The notes under the pieces were generated by a model. The model ran no database searches and had not been told where the DNA came from. It saw only the letters and a list, made by a program, of their open reading frames with translations. Position numbers and translations under genes: made by a program. Shown in pieces: positions 12,967-21,924 of a stretch of 23,469 nucleotides of DNA (positions within the stretch are counted from its first letter, which is position 1; each line of letters opens with the position of its first letter). This stretch comes from a virus, in IMG/VR virus record IMGVR_UViG_3300020468_000076, positions 1-23,469 of that record; one strand, written 5' to 3'.

Positions 12967-13213
12967 AGCAGACATCAATAAGTATCTTATTGGAAAGATA
13001 ACAGAACTAGATGAGGAACCATCGTTACTCATAGAGAATGTTTATCAAGTCAGAGACGAGAAAGACATCGTGAAGTACCCTGAGTATACAGATCAACGTG
13101 ATTTGTTCTTGACTTCTGATGTAGTCTTTACTATAATAGATCCATCCAGTACTTTATTGGCAACTTATGTTACCAGTACAGGTGACATTAAAGCAGCAAA
13201 CAACAACAATTAA
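12944..13213 (+). CDS. Small beta-rich protein, paralog-like to the preceding gene
   Basis: An 89-residue protein (MVKLILLKADINKYLIGKIT, then ELDEEPSLLIENVYQVRDEK). The segment LFLTSDVVFTIIDPSSTLLA aligns by eye with VFLPLPSVMFIYKPSENLVE in the gene before: both have (V/L)FL, then VxF, then PSxxL. It ends in poly-Asn. It overlaps the preceding gene by 23 bases and the polymerase start as TAATG, so it is probably co-translated with gp43. No named family is assigned. Confidence 0.72.
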   Translation: MVKLILLKADINKYLIGKITELDEEPSLLIENVYQVRDEKDIVKYPEYTDQRDLFLTSDVVFTIIDPSSTLLATYVTSTGDIKAANNNN

Positions 13214-15699
13214 TGAATTTCTACACTGACGTGTTACTCCTTGGTGATGATATCCTCTATCGAGGGTATGAAGATGGAAGGCACGTTCAGTATCGTGAGA
13301 AGTCACGTCCTACTCTATATTTTGTACCAAGAGAACAATCTAAGAAGTCAAGTTGGAAAACACTTGACGGTAGATACGCACACCCAAAGAAATTTGATGG
13401 TGCTCGTGAAGCAAGAGGGTTCATTGACAAGTATAAAAATGTAGATGGACTAGAAGTTCATGGATACGATAGATTTGCATATCAATTCATCGCACAGAAG
13501 TTCCCCAACACAGTGGAATTTGACATGGACGTGATGAAAATATATGCTATTGACATCGAGGTTAAATGTGAGAATGGTTTCCCTAATGTAGAAGCAGCAG
13601 CAGAAGAAATGCTCTGTATTACTATCAAAGACATCATGTCTAAGGAGATAATTACATGGGGAACTAGGGAGTTCGTATCTAATGGTACTGAGTATCGTAC
13701 GTTCTGGTCTGAACAAGCGATGCTAGAAGATTTCCACACATGGTGGTGTGAAAATACACCTGACGTTGTTACTGGATGGAACTGTCAACTATATGATATT
13801 CCATACCTCTGTCGTAGATTGGACAGAGTGCTCGGAGAGAAATGGAAGAAGTCACTTTCCCCTTGGAACGGTGTTCTTGAACGTGAAGTCTTCATCAAGG
13901 GTCGTAAACAAATTGCTTATGACATTCGTGGCATTGCTACACTTGATTATTATGATCTCTACCAGAAGTTTACATACTCAGCAAAGGAATCCTATCGCTT
14001 AGATCACATTGCATTTGTTGAACTAGGTGAAAAGAAACTTGATCACTCTGAGTTTGAAAACTTCAAAGCATTCTATACTGAAAACTGGCAGAAGTTTGTC
14101 GAGTATAATATAAAGGACGTTGAACTTGTTGACCGTCTGGAAGACAAGATGAAACTCATTGAGTTGGCATTGACTTTATCTTATGATGCTAAGGTTAATC
14201 TTACTGATGTATATTCACAGGTTCGTATGTGGGATACTCTCATATATAATGATCTATCTAAGAGAAACATTGTAGTTCCTCCCAAGGTAGATACACAGAA
14301 GAATGACCAGTATGCGGGTGCATACGTCAAAGAACCTGTGCCTGGGATGTATGACTGGGTGGTCTCTTTTGACCTTAACAGTCTGTACCCACATCTAATA
14401 ATGCAGTACAACATTTCTCCCGAGACGTTAGCAGAAAGAAAACACCCTACGGTTAGTATCGAGGCTATACTTCAAGAGGATATAAACCTTGATGGTGACT
14501 ATGCTGTATGTGCCAACGGTGCACAGTATAGGAAAGACACTCATGGGTTCTTACCAGAGATGATGCAAAGGATCTACGATGAACGTAAGATCTACAAATC
14601 TAAAATGCTTAGAGCAAAACAAGAGTATGAAACATCACCAACCGTGGCACTCGAAAAAGATATCGCACGATTCAATAACATTCAGATGGCACGAAAGATT
14701 CAACTCAACAGTGCCTATGGTGCAATCGGAAACCAATACTTCCGATACTACAATCTGGCAAACGCTGAGGCAATCACACTCTCTGGTCAGGTTGCGATTC
14801 GTTGGGTCGCTGACAAGGTGAATGCATACCTTGGTAAAATATTAAAGACAAATGATGATTATGTTATTGCTAGTGATACTGATAGTATCTACCTCCATCT
14901 GGGTCCTCTTGTGGAACGTGTATACGAGGGCAGAGAGAAAACTAATGAAAGCATTGTTGGGTTCCTTAACAAGGTCTGTGAAGTGGAACTTGAACCTTTT
15001 ATTTCGCGTACTTACGAAAAACTGGCACGGTACACTAACGCTTACGAACAGAAAATGATCATGAAAAGGGAGACCATCGCTGATCGTGGTGTATGGACTG
15101 CCAAGAAGAGATATATCCTCAACGCATGGGACATTGAGGGTGTAAGGTTTGCTGAACCTAAGTTAAAGATCAACGGTATCGAAGCAGTCAAGTCATCGAC
15201 CCCTGCACCATGCCGAACTGCCATTAAAGAAGCACTTAAACTGATCATGAGTGGTACAGAAGAAGAAGTTCAGACGTACGTTGCTAAGTTCAGAAAAGAG
15301 TTTGAGCAGATGCCTCTCGAAGACGTTGCATTTCCTAGAAGTTGTAACAACATAGGTAAATTTTCGTCTCCAAGAACCATCTATGGTAAAGGTTGCCCCA
15401 TGCATGTTCGTGGTTCTTTGATGTATAATTATTATGTCAAAAGTATGAAACTAGAACACAAGTATCCTCTGATTCAAGAGGGTGAAAAGATCAAGTTTGT
15501 CTATTTACAAATGCCAAACAAAACTGGTGAGAATGTTATGTCATTCTTCCAGACTATGCCAAAGGAATTTGACATACATGGTGCTATCGATTGGGATATG
15601 CAATTTGAAAAAGGTTTCCTAAGTCCAGTCAAGTTTGTTCTTGACGTTATAGGTTGGGAACCAGTTAAACGTAACACATTGGAGTTTTTATTCGCATGA
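13213..15699 (+). CDS. 43: DNA polymerase, family B (gp43)
   Basis: An 828-residue replicative polymerase with 3'-5' exonuclease. Exonuclease motifs: [13 protein letters not shown] (Asp114, Glu116), the [13 protein letters not shown] region (about 187-199) and YNIKDVELV (about 299-305). Polymerase motifs: [14 protein letters not shown] (Asp387); [16 protein letters not shown] (about 493-507); [10 protein letters not shown] (553-561); and the KKRYIL motif of the thumb region. It is somewhat shorter than T4 gp43 (898 residues), as in cyanophage relatives. It works with the gp45 clamp encoded about 12 kb upstream. It is intact, with no intein or intron. It overlaps uvsX by 4 bases. Confidence 0.97.
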   Translation: MNFYTDVLLLGDDILYRGYEDGRHVQYREKSRPTLYFVPREQSKKSSWKTLDGRYAHPKKFDGAREARGFIDKYKNVDGLEVHGYDRFAYQFIAQKFPNTVEFDMDVMKIYAIDIEVKCENGFPNVEAAAEEMLCITIKDIMSKEIITWGTREFVSNGTEYRTFWSEQAMLEDFHTWWCENTPDVVTGWNCQLYDIPYLCRRLDRVLGEKWKKSLSPWNGVLEREVFIKGRKQIAYDIRGIATLDYYDLYQKFTYSAKESYRLDHIAFVELGEKKLDHSEFENFKAFYTENWQKFVEYNIKDVELVDRLEDKMKLIELALTLSYDAKVNLTDVYSQVRMWDTLIYNDLSKRNIVVPPKVDTQKNDQYAGAYVKEPVPGMYDWVVSFDLNSLYPHLIMQYNISPETLAERKHPTVSIEAILQEDINLDGDYAVCANGAQYRKDTHGFLPEMMQRIYDERKIYKSKMLRAKQEYETSPTVALEKDIARFNNIQMARKIQLNSAYGAIGNQYFRYYNLANAEAITLSGQVAIRWVADKVNAYLGKILKTNDDYVIASDTDSIYLHLGPLVERVYEGREKTNESIVGFLNKVCEVELEPFISRTYEKLARYTNAYEQKMIMKRETIADRGVWTAKKRYILNAWDIEGVRFAEPKLKINGIEAVKSSTPAPCRTAIKEALKLIMSGTEEEVQTYVAKFRKEFEQMPLEDVAFPRSCNNIGKFSSPRTIYGKGCPMHVRGSLMYNYYVKSMKLEHKYPLIQEGEKIKFVYLQMPNKTGENVMSFFQTMPKEFDIHGAIDWDMQFEKGFLSPVKFVLDVIGWEPVKRNTLEFLFA

Positions 15700-16709
15700 G
15701 TTTTCTAAAAGATATCGTAAAAGATATTGGTAATGAGTATGCAGGCATCGTTAGTGATGGTGTATCAGCAGGAGACGTGCAGTCTTTTATTGACACAGGA
15801 AGTTATGTGTTTAATGCAGTAGTTTCTGGGTCTATCTTTGGTGGTCTACCCTCTAATAAGATCACTGCTATCGCAGGAGAGTCTAGTACAGGTAAGACAT
15901 TCTTTTGTCTAAGTGTAGTCAAGCATTTCTTAGAGACAAACCCTGATGCAGGAGTTGTATACTTCGAGTCAGAGTCTGCCATCTCTAAGGATATGATTGA
16001 GTCCAGAGGTATAGATTCTAATCGTATGATTATAGTTCCTGTTGTAACAGTACAGGAATTTAGACAACAAGGAATCAAGATTATTGATAAATACTTGGCA
16101 CAGAAGGAAGAGGATCGTAAACCTCTAATGTTCTGTCTTGATTCTTTGGGTATGCTTTCTACTTCTAAGGAAGTCGATGATACTGAACAAGGTAAAGACA
16201 CCAGAGACATGACCCGAGCACAGGTTGTCAAGTCTATCTTCCGAGTTCTGACACTGAAACTAGGTAAAGCAAACGTACCTATGTTAGTTACTAACCACAC
16301 CTATGACGTGGTTGGATCTTATGTTCCCATGAAAGAAATGGGTGGTGGAAGTGGTCTTAAATATGCAGCAAGTACAATCATCTATCTCTCTAAGAAGAAA
16401 GAGAAAGATGGTACAGAAGTGATTGGTAATATAATCAAATGCGAGACTAAGAAGTCTCGATTCACTAAGGAGAATGTTAAAATTGAAACACGTTTATTTT
16501 ATGATGAACGCGGATTGGACAGGTACTTCGGACTTCTGGAACTGGGTGAGAAACATGGAGTCTTTGAAAGAGTTGGTACTCGTTATCGTATTGGTGAAAG
16601 TAATGTCTTCGCTAAGTCTGTTCTTGCTGATCCGAGCAAATACTTTACAGAAGAAGTAATGGAGAAGTTAGATGCAGCAGCACAAAAAGAGTTTACCTAT
16701 GGATCTTGA
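15696..16709 (+). CDS. uvsX: RecA-like recombinase UvsX
   Basis: A 337-residue strand-exchange ATPase of the RecA/UvsX family. Walker A is GESSTGKT (61-68), Walker B is LMFCLDSLG (about 144-152), and VTNHTY plus [19 protein letters not shown] mark the L1/L2 DNA-binding part of the core. UvsX coats single-stranded DNA and drives recombination-dependent replication and repair. It is directly after gp43 and before gp41, the order seen in T4-like cyanophages. The start overlaps gp43 by 4 bases (ATGA). Confidence 0.95.
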   Translation: MSFLKDIVKDIGNEYAGIVSDGVSAGDVQSFIDTGSYVFNAVVSGSIFGGLPSNKITAIAGESSTGKTFFCLSVVKHFLETNPDAGVVYFESESAISKDMIESRGIDSNRMIIVPVVTVQEFRQQGIKIIDKYLAQKEEDRKPLMFCLDSLGMLSTSKEVDDTEQGKDTRDMTRAQVVKSIFRVLTLKLGKANVPMLVTNHTYDVVGSYVPMKEMGGGSGLKYAASTIIYLSKKKEKDGTEVIGNIIKCETKKSRFTKENVKIETRLFYDERGLDRYFGLLELGEKHGVFERVGTRYRIGESNVFAKSVLADPSKYFTEEVMEKLDAAAQKEFTYGS

Positions 16710-17265
16710 CAAGTACATCAAAGTATACGATAATGCACTTGATGTAAATCTATGTCGCAATATCTTATCTGCATGTAAGAATGTTGAAATGAAAAGGTGG
16801 GACCGTGGTGGTCGTCCACAGTTCAATGAGTTCAACATTACTGAGCACGCAGAGAACAAAGATCTTCCAGATGATGATGTCTGGAATATCATACACAATC
16901 AAGTCATCCAAGCAGTCAAAGATATATCTAACAGATATATGGAAGAGGTCGGTTGCCAACAGCAATGGCCATACTCAAATGCTTTGGAACAAGTCAGACT
17001 GAAACACTATCAGGTAGATCAGAATGACAGATTTGATGAGCATGCAGACGTGGGAGACCATGCATCTGCTCGTAGATTTCTCGCAATGTTTTTCTACTTA
17101 AATGATGTAGAGAAAGGTGGTGAAACAAAGTTCGAGCATCGCTCGATCAAACCAGTTCAAGGTAGATGCCTAGCATTTCCTCCTATGTGGATGTTCCCAC
17201 ACGCAGGAGTAGCACCTATAACTGATGACAAATACATTATTGGAACCTATTTACATTACGTTTAA
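16672..17265 (+). CDS. 2OG-Fe(II) oxygenase, prolyl 4-hydroxylase type
   Basis: A 197-residue P4H-like dioxygenase. The iron ligands are visible as the HxD pair in DEHADVGD (His124, Asp126) and a distal His in [10 protein letters not shown] (His177). Lys187 (DDKYIIGTY) would hold the 2-oxoglutarate carboxylate. [17 protein letters not shown] and GRCLAFPP are classic P4H segments. Substrate unknown; phage members may hydroxylate proteins, with inference only. The start at 16672 has GGAG (16661-16664) 7 bases upstream; a second ATG at 16699 is the alternative and gives a shorter overlap with uvsX. It is inserted between uvsX and gp41. Confidence 0.92.
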   Translation: MQQHKKSLPMDLDKYIKVYDNALDVNLCRNILSACKNVEMKRWDRGGRPQFNEFNITEHAENKDLPDDDVWNIIHNQVIQAVKDISNRYMEEVGCQQQWPYSNALEQVRLKHYQVDQNDRFDEHADVGDHASARRFLAMFFYLNDVEKGGETKFEHRSIKPVQGRCLAFPPMWMFPHAGVAPITDDKYIIGTYLHYV

Positions 17266-18647
17266 TGCCAAGCATAGAAACTATTGCAATCAGTAAACTC
17301 ATTACCAGTGAGGAATACACACGCAAAGTATTACCTTTTATAAAGGAAGATTACTTTGAAACACTGGACATGAAGACCCTGTTCGGTGAGATAAATGATT
17401 ACTTTACAAAGTATGATCAGGTACCTGAGATCAATGCCTTAAAAATTGAGATAGATAAGAGGAAAGATCTTAGTCAGGAGATTGTAACAGAGATTGAGAA
17501 GTTTCTTGACGAAAGCATCGACAATCAACAATATAATGATGACTGGTTAGTAGAGACCACAGAAAAGTGGTGTAAAGAACGTGCTATCTATCTTGCTCTA
17601 ATGGATAGTATTAAGATTGCTGACGGTCAGGATAAAACACGTCAAAAGGATGCCATTCCACACATAATGTCGGAAGCATTAGGCACATGTTTTGATGAAA
17701 CAGTAGGGCATGATTACATACAGGACGCAGATGAAAGGTACGACTTCTATCACAAAAAAGAAGACAAAATTCCATTCGATCTTGAATACTTCAACAAGAT
17801 TACAAAAGGTGGTTTACCTAGCAAGACTCTCAATGTCGCACTTGCTGGTACAGGTGTCGGGAAAAGTTTATTCATGTGCCACGTCGCTAGTTCCTGTCTC
17901 ATGCAGGGGAGGAACGTTCTCTATATTACACTTGAAATGGCAGAAGAGAAAATTGCTGAACGAATTGACAGCAACCTTCTCGACGTCCCGATCAAACAGT
18001 TAAGTGACCCTCTGTTTAGTAAGCAACAGTTTAGAAATAAAGTAGATGTATTAAATAAGAAGACACAAGGTAGGATAATTATAAAAGAATACCCAACAGC
18101 ATCAGCACATGTAAATCATTTCAAATCATTATTGAATGAGTTGTCTATGAAGAAGGGATTCCAACCTGACATTGTGTTCATTGATTATCTAAACATCTGT
18201 GCGAGTGCTAGATATAAAGGAACCATCGTAAACTCATACACTTTTGTTAAAGCGATTGCAGAAGAACTCCGTGGTCTTGCAGTTGAATGCAATGTACCAA
18301 TCGTCACTGCTACTCAGACTACTCGTGCGGGTTATGGGAGCAGTGACGTTAGTCTTACTGACACAAGTGAGTCTTTCGGTCTCCCTGCAACTGCTGACCT
18401 TATGTTTGCTCTTATTTCTACCGAAGAGTTAGAACAACTAGGACAGATTATGGTCAAGCAGTTGAAGAATAGATATAATGACCCTACCATACACAAACGT
18501 TTCATTGTCGGTATTGACAGAGCGAAGATGAGGTTGTATGATTGTGATCAGAAAGCACAAGAGGATATTGTTGATGCAGGGGACACCCTCAAAGACAACT
18601 TCCTTGAACTCAAAACTCAAAACAAATTTGACGGTTTTAAAATATGA
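17265..18647 (+). CDS. 41: Replicative DNA helicase gp41 (DnaB-like)
   Basis: A 460-residue hexameric 5'-3' helicase that unwinds ahead of gp43 and works with the gp61 primase. The N-terminal about 130 residues form a helical DnaB-type domain. The C-terminal RecA-like core has Walker A AGTGVGKS (194-201), VLYITLEMAEEKIAERID as motif H1a and PDIVFIDYLNI as Walker B. ATQTTRAG is motif H3-like, and QLKNRYNDP plus RFIVGIDRAKMRLYD form the C-terminal strands. Length matches T4 gp41 (475). It starts at a TAATG overlap with the oxygenase and overlaps the next gene by 4 bases. Confidence 0.95.
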   Translation: MPSIETIAISKLITSEEYTRKVLPFIKEDYFETLDMKTLFGEINDYFTKYDQVPEINALKIEIDKRKDLSQEIVTEIEKFLDESIDNQQYNDDWLVETTEKWCKERAIYLALMDSIKIADGQDKTRQKDAIPHIMSEALGTCFDETVGHDYIQDADERYDFYHKKEDKIPFDLEYFNKITKGGLPSKTLNVALAGTGVGKSLFMCHVASSCLMQGRNVLYITLEMAEEKIAERIDSNLLDVPIKQLSDPLFSKQQFRNKVDVLNKKTQGRIIIKEYPTASAHVNHFKSLLNELSMKKGFQPDIVFIDYLNICASARYKGTIVNSYTFVKAIAEELRGLAVECNVPIVTATQTTRAGYGSSDVSLTDTSESFGLPATADLMFALISTEELEQLGQIMVKQLKNRYNDPTIHKRFIVGIDRAKMRLYDCDQKAQEDIVDAGDTLKDNFLELKTQNKFDGFKI

Positions 18648-19288
18648 CTAAAAGAGAAGACGTAAACGTCGATTACAATAGTGCTGACAAAGCATCAAAG
18701 GCAGCAGAGAATGTCATGAATCACATGCAAGATGTGAAGGAGGGTATGTCTGACAATGCCAAGAAGGTTGCAGAGGACACACCTACCACACCCGAAGAGT
18801 TTATTAATAAGAAAGGGTTCACTGCATGGAGGGCAGCAGAGGAGGTCAAGGAGAAACAGAAAGCAAAAAAAGATCAAGAAAAGTTTGCAGTTGACCTAGA
18901 CAAATACCTTGAATTTTGTGAGAATACATGTAGTAATTTCTCAAAAGATCACGCAGCATATATAAAAAGGTTGAATGATTTAAACGAACTTGGTTGTAAC
19001 ATTTCTCTTCTAGATACTGCTGCTAATGGTCTCTCTGCTGAGGCGGGTGAGTTCATGGAAATAGTTAAGAAGATGAAGTTCCAGGGTAAACCATGGGACG
19101 AAGCAAACAAGGAACATCTAATCAAAGAACTAGGTGACATCATGTGGTATGCAGCACAGGCATCGATGGCACTTGGTCAAAGACTAGATGATGTAATCTA
19201 TGTGAACACACTTAAACTTGCAAAGCGTTACAGTGGTGGAGAGTTCAACGTAAGCGATTCAGAAAACAGAGCACCCGATGACATCTAA
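18644..19288 (+). CDS. mazG: MazG-like nucleoside triphosphate pyrophosphohydrolase
   Basis: A 214-residue protein with a MazG-type all-helical domain in its second half. EAGEF (133-137) supplies the ExxE pair and KELGDIMWY (161-169) the ExxD pair that bind Mg; the YVNTLKLAKRYSGGEF end is typical of the family. MazG-type enzymes hydrolyse nucleoside triphosphates to monophosphate and pyrophosphate, and in cyanophages have been linked to (p)ppGpp or nucleotide balance. The first about 80 residues are a charged, coiled-coil-like extension (AEEVKEKQKAKKDQEKF) not needed for catalysis, possibly a contact surface for another protein. Confidence 0.85.
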   Translation: MTKREDVNVDYNSADKASKAAENVMNHMQDVKEGMSDNAKKVAEDTPTTPEEFINKKGFTAWRAAEEVKEKQKAKKDQEKFAVDLDKYLEFCENTCSNFSKDHAAYIKRLNDLNELGCNISLLDTAANGLSAEAGEFMEIVKKMKFQGKPWDEANKEHLIKELGDIMWYAAQASMALGQRLDDVIYVNTLKLAKRYSGGEFNVSDSENRAPDDI

Positions 19289-19409
19289 ACACGGAAAACT
19301 AGATCCAGAAGAAAGAGTACTCAAAGAGATCTGCCATGATGATTACGATCATGAGAAAGATGTCCAAGAGGAGATAGCAGACGGTTGGTATCCATTAAAG
19401 TCTGACTGA
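19278..19409 (+). CDS. 43-residue acidic hypothetical protein
   Basis: A short frame starting MTSKHGKLDPEERVLKEICH and ending WYPLKSD. It is acidic, with a DDYDHEKDVQEEI helix. It overlaps the MazG-like gene by 11 bases and fills the space to the next ATG at 19421, which supports it as a real gene. I do not recognise it; a short regulator or inhibitor would be conceivable but unsupported. Confidence 0.6.
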   Translation: MTSKHGKLDPEERVLKEICHDDYDHEKDVQEEIADGWYPLKSD

Positions 19410-19420
19410 TAAATAGTGTC

Positions 19421-20734
19421 ATGGGAACGACACTAACCTCAGCAGCAGGATGGCAGAAGTATTCTTGGTATTACAAGGATGGATTCTCCTGCAATATAAA
19501 GAAAGATTTACATGTATATAAAAACGAGAAAGGGAATGATAAAGTAACCTATCTTAAAAAAGGACACCAGATAACTACAACACCGATACTAACTGGTCAA
19601 CCATCCAGAGTACATATAACCTTCGCAGAGAACATGGAAACTCGCGAAGGTTTTGTGCAGTTAGGACAACTTGGTGCAAAACCAGGTCAGATATTAAAAC
19701 AGAATTTAAAACCACAAGACTTTGCTATGCCACTTGATAAGAAGGTGTCATTCAACAAGTATTATAATGGTGTGATGTCAGCAATAGGGGAGAGAAAAGA
19801 TCTTCCTGACCCCATAACAAATTATCTAAGAGCATTGGTGAAATATTGCTATGAACATAAGGATCATCAGAACTTAAAAAAGAAATACAAGAAACTTATG
19901 GACTCTCAGTATGCGGGTACGATCAGTGAGATTGAATCAGACTTCTCTGAGATCATGGCACCTCTATGTGTACTAGAAAGAGGTCAAAGAGAGTTAGAGA
20001 AGATGGGATTCAAAGGGTTGACCAAAGAAAACACAATGATATATGTACCCAAGAAAGGTAACGAACCATTGATGGACTTTGCACTGTATGGTAAGGATGG
20101 TAGAGAGTATAAGTTCTCAGTTAAGAAAGCAACTGGTGTTACTAACACAGTCAAACCAAAAGATATAATAAAATTGATGGAAGACCTGACAAAAATATAC
20201 GAAGGTAAAGATAATTATGAGATACTAAAAGTCTTAGCAGAGAATAGTATCAAACTAGGACCAATCTATGCATTCAAAGAGGCATATAAGAGGTTTGAAC
20301 AAGTGCAGAATAAACTTAAACAGGCAGGGTTAGTCTGGAACATAGACATGATGATACCAGACAATGTTGTGCCAGATGTATTAGTGTACCAACCACAGTG
20401 GACAAAGGTTATGTCTGTATATTATAATGAAGGTATAGATTACTGGGAACAACCAGACTTTACAGATGGTCCACTAGGAGTCGTAAGTTTAACTTGTCAA
20501 ACAGCGTTGGAGAAAATGACCAAGGGAGAGAAGTTGTGGAACTATCGTGACATCATTGTTGATGTTGTAATGAAGCAAGTATCTTTCTATAAATTCAAAC
20601 TTAATAAAGGTGACCCTGAGTTCTTTATGTCAAACAATCTATATAATGATATACCAAACAACGCACAGTTCTATTTGCGTAACAAGTCATCTAAGAGCAG
20701 ACCATACAGAGAGACAGTCGGAGTACAACCATGA
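19421..20734 (+). CDS. Large unknown protein, possible PD-(D/E)XK-like core
   Basis: A 437-residue protein I cannot name. The N-terminal about 90 residues look like an SH3-type beta region (WYYKDGFSCNIKKDLHVYKN, then VTYLKKGHQITTTPILTG). The middle has a helix with Glu177 (IESDFSEIM), then PLMDFALYGKDGREYKFSVK, where Asp219, Glu229 and Lys235 could form a PD-(D/E)XK-like metal site followed by a KATGVTNTVKP loop. This is a pattern match only. The C-terminal part (VPDVLVYQPQWTKVMSVYYN) is mixed alpha/beta. It overlaps the ligase-like gene by 4 bases. Only 11 bases separate it from the previous gene. Confidence 0.8.
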   Translation: MGTTLTSAAGWQKYSWYYKDGFSCNIKKDLHVYKNEKGNDKVTYLKKGHQITTTPILTGQPSRVHITFAENMETREGFVQLGQLGAKPGQILKQNLKPQDFAMPLDKKVSFNKYYNGVMSAIGERKDLPDPITNYLRALVKYCYEHKDHQNLKKKYKKLMDSQYAGTISEIESDFSEIMAPLCVLERGQRELEKMGFKGLTKENTMIYVPKKGNEPLMDFALYGKDGREYKFSVKKATGVTNTVKPKDIIKLMEDLTKIYEGKDNYEILKVLAENSIKLGPIYAFKEAYKRFEQVQNKLKQAGLVWNIDMMIPDNVVPDVLVYQPQWTKVMSVYYNEGIDYWEQPDFTDGPLGVVSLTCQTALEKMTKGEKLWNYRDIIVDVVMKQVSFYKFKLNKGDPEFFMSNNLYNDIPNNAQFYLRNKSSKSRPYRETVGVQP

Positions 20735-21924
20735 GCAAGAATACACACCTCGAACATTTGGAAGATGATATATTTAACGATGGATATAATGGTGCACTGA
20801 ATGGCATCAACTTCTTAAACTCACTTGTAGATATGTTGACCACTGGTAAAGGTGGAAGCAACACAAAGGTTACAGTTAAATGGGATGGTGCTCCTGCTAT
20901 TATATGTGGTACAGATCCTGAGTCTGATCTGTTTTTTGTAGGAACTAAATCAGTATTCAATAAGAATAACCCAAAGATATGTTACTCACATGATGACATT
21001 GATTCTTTCTATGAAGGTGAGTTAAATGATAAGTTAAAGAAATCATTTGATCATCTATCACAGTTAGATATCAAGGGTGTGATACAAGGTGACCTCCTCT
21101 ATACAGAGACACCTCCTATCGTTACCATGGGTGGTAAGGTATGCTATAAGTTCAAACCTAACACTATCACATACTGTGTAGAGAAGAATACAGAAATGGG
21201 AAAGAAGGTAGGACACTCTGACATAGGTATAGTATTTCATACAAGATATACTGGCACCACTATTGGCACCATGACAGCAGGATTTGGTGTAGATGTATCA
21301 GGTATGCAAAATAATAAACTGATAGCAGTGTTCTCGTCTGCATTCTCTAATGTAAATGGAGTTGCAAACTTAACACCAACAGAACTATCAAGTGTAAAGA
21401 ATGATATTAGAATGGCAAAGACTAATCTACTACGCTCTAAGACATTCTTAAATGCAATAGGTGGTGGTACAAAACCATTTAGTTATGCTGCTATGTTCAA
21501 GAAGTATATAAACATCTTAGTCAGACAGAATAGTATCCCCGACAGTGCAGAGAAGATGGCAAAGGGTTACATATACTATGTTGAGAAAGAATTTGGTAAA
21601 GAAATTGATAAGAAAAAGAGTGAGAAAGGAAAAGAAACATGGCAAAAACAGAAGAAAGAGAATCTAACTTATCTAAATAGTAACAAGAGTGTCATTTTCT
21701 CTGCCCTTACTGGATTCAAACTGTTGATGAAAGCAAAGGTTAAGATTATAAATAAATTGAAGAAGATAGAAGGTGTCGGCACGTTCCTTGAAGACGAGGA
21801 TGGATACCGAGTTACAAGTCCAGAAGGATTTGTTGCTATCAAAGATGGTTCAGCAGTCAAATTAGTTGACAGACTTGAATTCTCTCGTGCAAACTTTACT
21901 GTGGCAAAGAATTGGTCTAAATGA
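20731..21924 (+). CDS. Ligase-like nucleotidyltransferase (DUF6267-type)
   Basis: A 397-residue protein with, by eye, the motif series of covalent nucleotidyltransferases (DNA/RNA ligases, capping enzymes). Motif I is VKWDGAPA (Lys50 as the nucleotidylated lysine, KxDG), motif III GVIQGDLLYTE (116-126), motif IIIa IGIVFHTRYTG (165-175), motif IV EGFVAI (365-370), and motif V AVKLVDR (375-381). The start HLEHLEDDIFNDG and the following sequence match a widespread phage family that I think is catalogued as DUF6267, of unknown function. The reaction (ligation, capping or other) is inferred and not shown. A Lys-rich insert (about 285-345) separates IIIa from IV. It is coupled by ATGA to both neighbours. 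Confidence 0.85.
   Translation: MSKNTHLEHLEDDIFNDGYNGALNGINFLNSLVDMLTTGKGGSNTKVTVKWDGAPAIICGTDPESDLFFVGTKSVFNKNNPKICYSHDDIDSFYEGELNDKLKKSFDHLSQLDIKGVIQGDLLYTETPPIVTMGGKVCYKFKPNTITYCVEKNTEMGKKVGHSDIGIVFHTRYTGTTIGTMTAGFGVDVSGMQNNKLIAVFSSAFSNVNGVANLTPTELSSVKNDIRMAKTNLLRSKTFLNAIGGGTKPFSYAAMFKKYINILVRQNSIPDSAEKMAKGYIYYVEKEFGKEIDKKKSEKGKETWQKQKKENLTYLNSNKSVIFSALTGFKLLMKAKVKIINKLKKIEGVGTFLEDEDGYRVTSPEGFVAIKDGSAVKLVDRLEFSRANFTVAKNWSK

Noticed and set aside
15803-16300. 165-residue minus-strand frame inside uvsX
   Set aside because: Entirely antisense to the conserved ATPase core of uvsX; the open frame follows from codon bias in that gene.
19408-19415. GATAAATA as a late promoter for the gene at 19421
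   Set aside because: The transcript would start at or after the ATG, giving a leaderless message; it may simply be a TGATAAATAG stop-region coincidence.
21673-21679. CTAAATA inside the ligase-like gene as a promoter
   Set aside because: It lies within coding sequence with no gene start close downstream; shows that this motif occurs by chance here.
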